DNA of 64,000 bases from Petrosia ficiformis (Eukaryota; Porifera; Demospongiae; Haplosclerida; Petrosiidae). The stretch spans positions 8,291,218-8,355,217 of the forward strand of contig OX345639.1 of NCBI GenBank assembly GCA_947044365.1, given 5' to 3'. The number at the start of each line of letters is the position of its first letter. The first letter of the stretch is position 1. Of the stretch, positions 62,171-64,000 are shown piece after piece. A program made the position numbers and the translations under genes. The notes beneath the pieces were generated by a model. The model saw nothing but the letters and a program-made list of their open reading frames with translations. It was not told the origin of the DNA and ran no database searches.

Positions 62171-64000
62171 TGTTGAACTTTTGATCTAATTTGTGGTTTT
62201 TTCACTATTGGGTCTTGTCTAGGCCTGTTTAATCCAATTTAGTGTGCACATGTTTTCTTAGTTCTAGAACCTTCTATTGATTTTTGTATATAAGTAAGCT
62301 GTATTTGTGCTATATTTGTGAGTCATAAAAAAAATAAAATAAGTTTGAAAGTAGTTTGGTATCAAGTTGGGATTTTGAAGATTAGCTCATACATATTATT
62401 GGTCCGCCGAACCGGATAGTAAGAAGATCCAAATCATTGTTTGGCTGATCTCAGAATAACTTTCATCTGTCATATCTACTGAACTACCTATCTCTGATTT
62501 GTTGTTATTTCTATGATGAGCAGAGATGCCTCTGAAATTCGTAGGAGACGAGGTGTTGTCCGTCGCTCCATCACAAACCTCGGCAAACGCTTGACCGAGC
62601 TAGAAGAACTAACAGATAAAACAGAAGCCTATTGTCATGCACAGCGACTCTCTACTAGACTCACTACTCTCAACTCTGAGTTCAACTCTCTTCAATATGA
62701 ACTAATGGCCACAATCGACGAGAGAGAGGAAGAATCCATTGCAACAGAACAAGATGCTCTTGACAAACATGATGAAGACATTGATGTTCTCTCTATACGC
62801 ATTCAACGATTATTGGCTGCTACTAACCTTACTAGTGCCAGCTCTTCAAATGAACACAAATCACTATCTCGTAATCTCACCCATTTAGAGGAAACACTCA
62901 AGACCATCGATGTTGCTCTGAATTCCCTATCACCTGAGACTGAAGACTTAGCCTTGATTCAGCAATACCAGGAGGAATTATCAGATATCAAGGGTCAGCT
63001 CGCCATGTGCCGTGACTGTTTATCTCACCTGGAGCTACTAGAAGATGATGAATCACGTGTAAAGTACTCGCAATTGAAGACACTACAATTCAATTGTTGT
63101 CACAAGATTAAGAAAATCATCAACTATCAAGGCTCATCATCTTCTATATTATCTACTAGTACAGATGACAAGGGCCTGAAAATCCCAAAGCTGGAAGCTC
63201 CAACATTTGACGGTGATATCCTTAATTGGACACATTTTGGGAACAATTCACCATTTCCATCCATGAACGTTCTAATTTGTCTGACATCGAAAAGTTTGTA
63301 TACCTCCAACATTCTCTCAAAGGAGGATCCGCTAGAAGCGTCATAGAAGGACTCTCAGGTACTGGCGAACACTATGCCAAGGCCATTGAATGTCTGAAGG
63401 CTCGCTTCGATCGACCACGCCTGATACACCAGAGTCATGTTAAAGTAATTCTCGAAACCCCCTCACCTAAGGACGGAAGTGGAAAGGAGCTGCGACGTCT
63501 CCATGATACTCTCCAGCAGCATCTGCGTGCTCTGGATGCTGCTGAATGTGAACCTCTCAGTCGTTTCATCACTTCTGTTATTCAACTCAAACTGGATCCT
63601 GGTACCCTTTTCGAATGGCAGAAACATACTCAAACTGTCACTGATGTACCTCACTTCCGAGATCTATTGGAATTTATTGACCTACGTGCCAGAGCCTCAG
63701 AATCTACTATCAGCAACACTAGACGAACTCCAAGAATGGAGAATCACTCGAGGAAGACAGTCACTACATTCGTTGCCAGTTCAGAGTCCTCTGTTTCCCA
63801 TTGTGTCGTCTGCAAGTATGAGAAACACCCGTTGTACTATTGTCCTAAGTTCAAAGGTATGTCACATGAATGTAAACTTTCTGTTGTAAAGGGTAATAGT
63901 CTGTGCATGAATTGTTTGAAATCTGGGCACTTTTTGAAAGAGTGTAAGTCTTCTCATTACTGTAGAATCTGTCAAAAGCCTCATCACACCCTCTTACATA
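62171..64000 (+). mobile_element. BEL/Pao LTR retrotransposon, 5' end
   Basis: An LTR-like block (about 62171-62393) has TATATAAG at 62287 and AATAAA at 62333. TGGTCCGCCGAACCGG at 62400 is a candidate tRNA primer-binding site. A gag-type frame follows from 62513. The element runs off the right edge, so protease, reverse transcriptase and the second LTR are not visible. It is antisense to HECTD1 and lies in its intron. Exact LTR borders and target duplication cannot be fixed without the 3' LTR. Confidence 0.8.
62513..64000 (+). pseudogene. BEL/Pao gag polyprotein (DUF1759-type) with a frameshift
   Basis: First frame 62513-63346: an N-terminal coiled-coil region, then IPKLEAPTFDGDILNWTHF, the opening of the DUF1759 gag domain. 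At the TTTT run 63235-63238 the homology leaves this frame and goes on in the next one, consistent with loss of one T. The second frame stays open to the window end and carries three zinc-knuckle-like motifs: CVVCKYEKHPLYYC (63802-63843), CMNCLKSGHFLKEC (63904-63945) and the start of CRICQKPHH. The first two fit CX2CX4HX4C. Codon usage is more GC-rich than the host exons. The rest seems fresh, so either a recent single lesion or a sequencing error. Confidence 0.85.

Noticed and set aside
63479..63889. 136-codon plus frame beginning MERSCD
   Set aside because: Wrong frame of the gag region. The zinc knuckles and DUF1759 continuation are in a neighbouring frame without its own start codon.

Overview
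The window is eukaryotic, AT-rich and intron-dense. Genes are split by GT..AG introns, the interstitial repeat is (TTAGGG)n, and the gene set (a HAUS5-like augmin subunit, an ATF3/JDP2-type bZIP factor, the HECT ligase HECTD1) is metazoan. A non-bilaterian animal, perhaps a sponge, is my best guess from base composition and the huge number of ACATGTACATGT palindromes; that part is inference. No bacterial features, CRISPR arrays or intact RNA genes were seen.

Layout. (1) Plus strand, 1-22.2 kb: the 3' part of a HAUS5-like gene, nine exons (689-22209) whose phases all join, with introns full of MITEs and satellites. (2) 22.2-23.4 kb: a compact three-exon bZIP gene (22493-23354) with a TATA box and three TGACG half-sites, starting less than 300 bp after the HAUS5 stop. 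(3) Minus strand, 23.7-62.1 kb: the C-terminal half of HECTD1, 23 exons reconstructed with no phase conflict, encoding about 1,212 residues: a Sad1/UNC-like beta-sandwich, the MIB/HERC2 domain and the whole HECT domain with its catalytic cysteine. The 5' part lies beyond the right edge. HECTD1 and the bZIP gene converge, with 385 bp between stop codons. (4) Plus strand, 62.17-64 kb: the 5' end of a BEL/Pao LTR retrotransposon (LTR, primer-binding-site candidate, gag with zinc knuckles, one frameshift), lying antisense inside a HECTD1 intron.

The rest of the DNA is repeats. I can separate at least ten terminal-inverted-repeat element families, several proved by 8-bp target-site duplications (hAT-like), nested up to three deep. 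There are more than a dozen unrelated satellites (unit 13 to about 120 bp), each confined to one intron, two with higher-order structure. tRNA-derived SINE pieces and a decayed tyrosine-recombinase (Crypton/DUF3504-type) fragment at 43.5 kb are also present. The long open frames at 21, 40, 53 and 58 kb are satellite artefacts.

The three genes have no obvious joint pathway: spindle microtubule branching, stress-type transcription and ubiquitin ligation. The most interesting non-genic signals are the element nests with recoverable empty sites, the Crypton relic, the satellites open on both strands, and a CRE-like tandem array in a HECTD1 intron.
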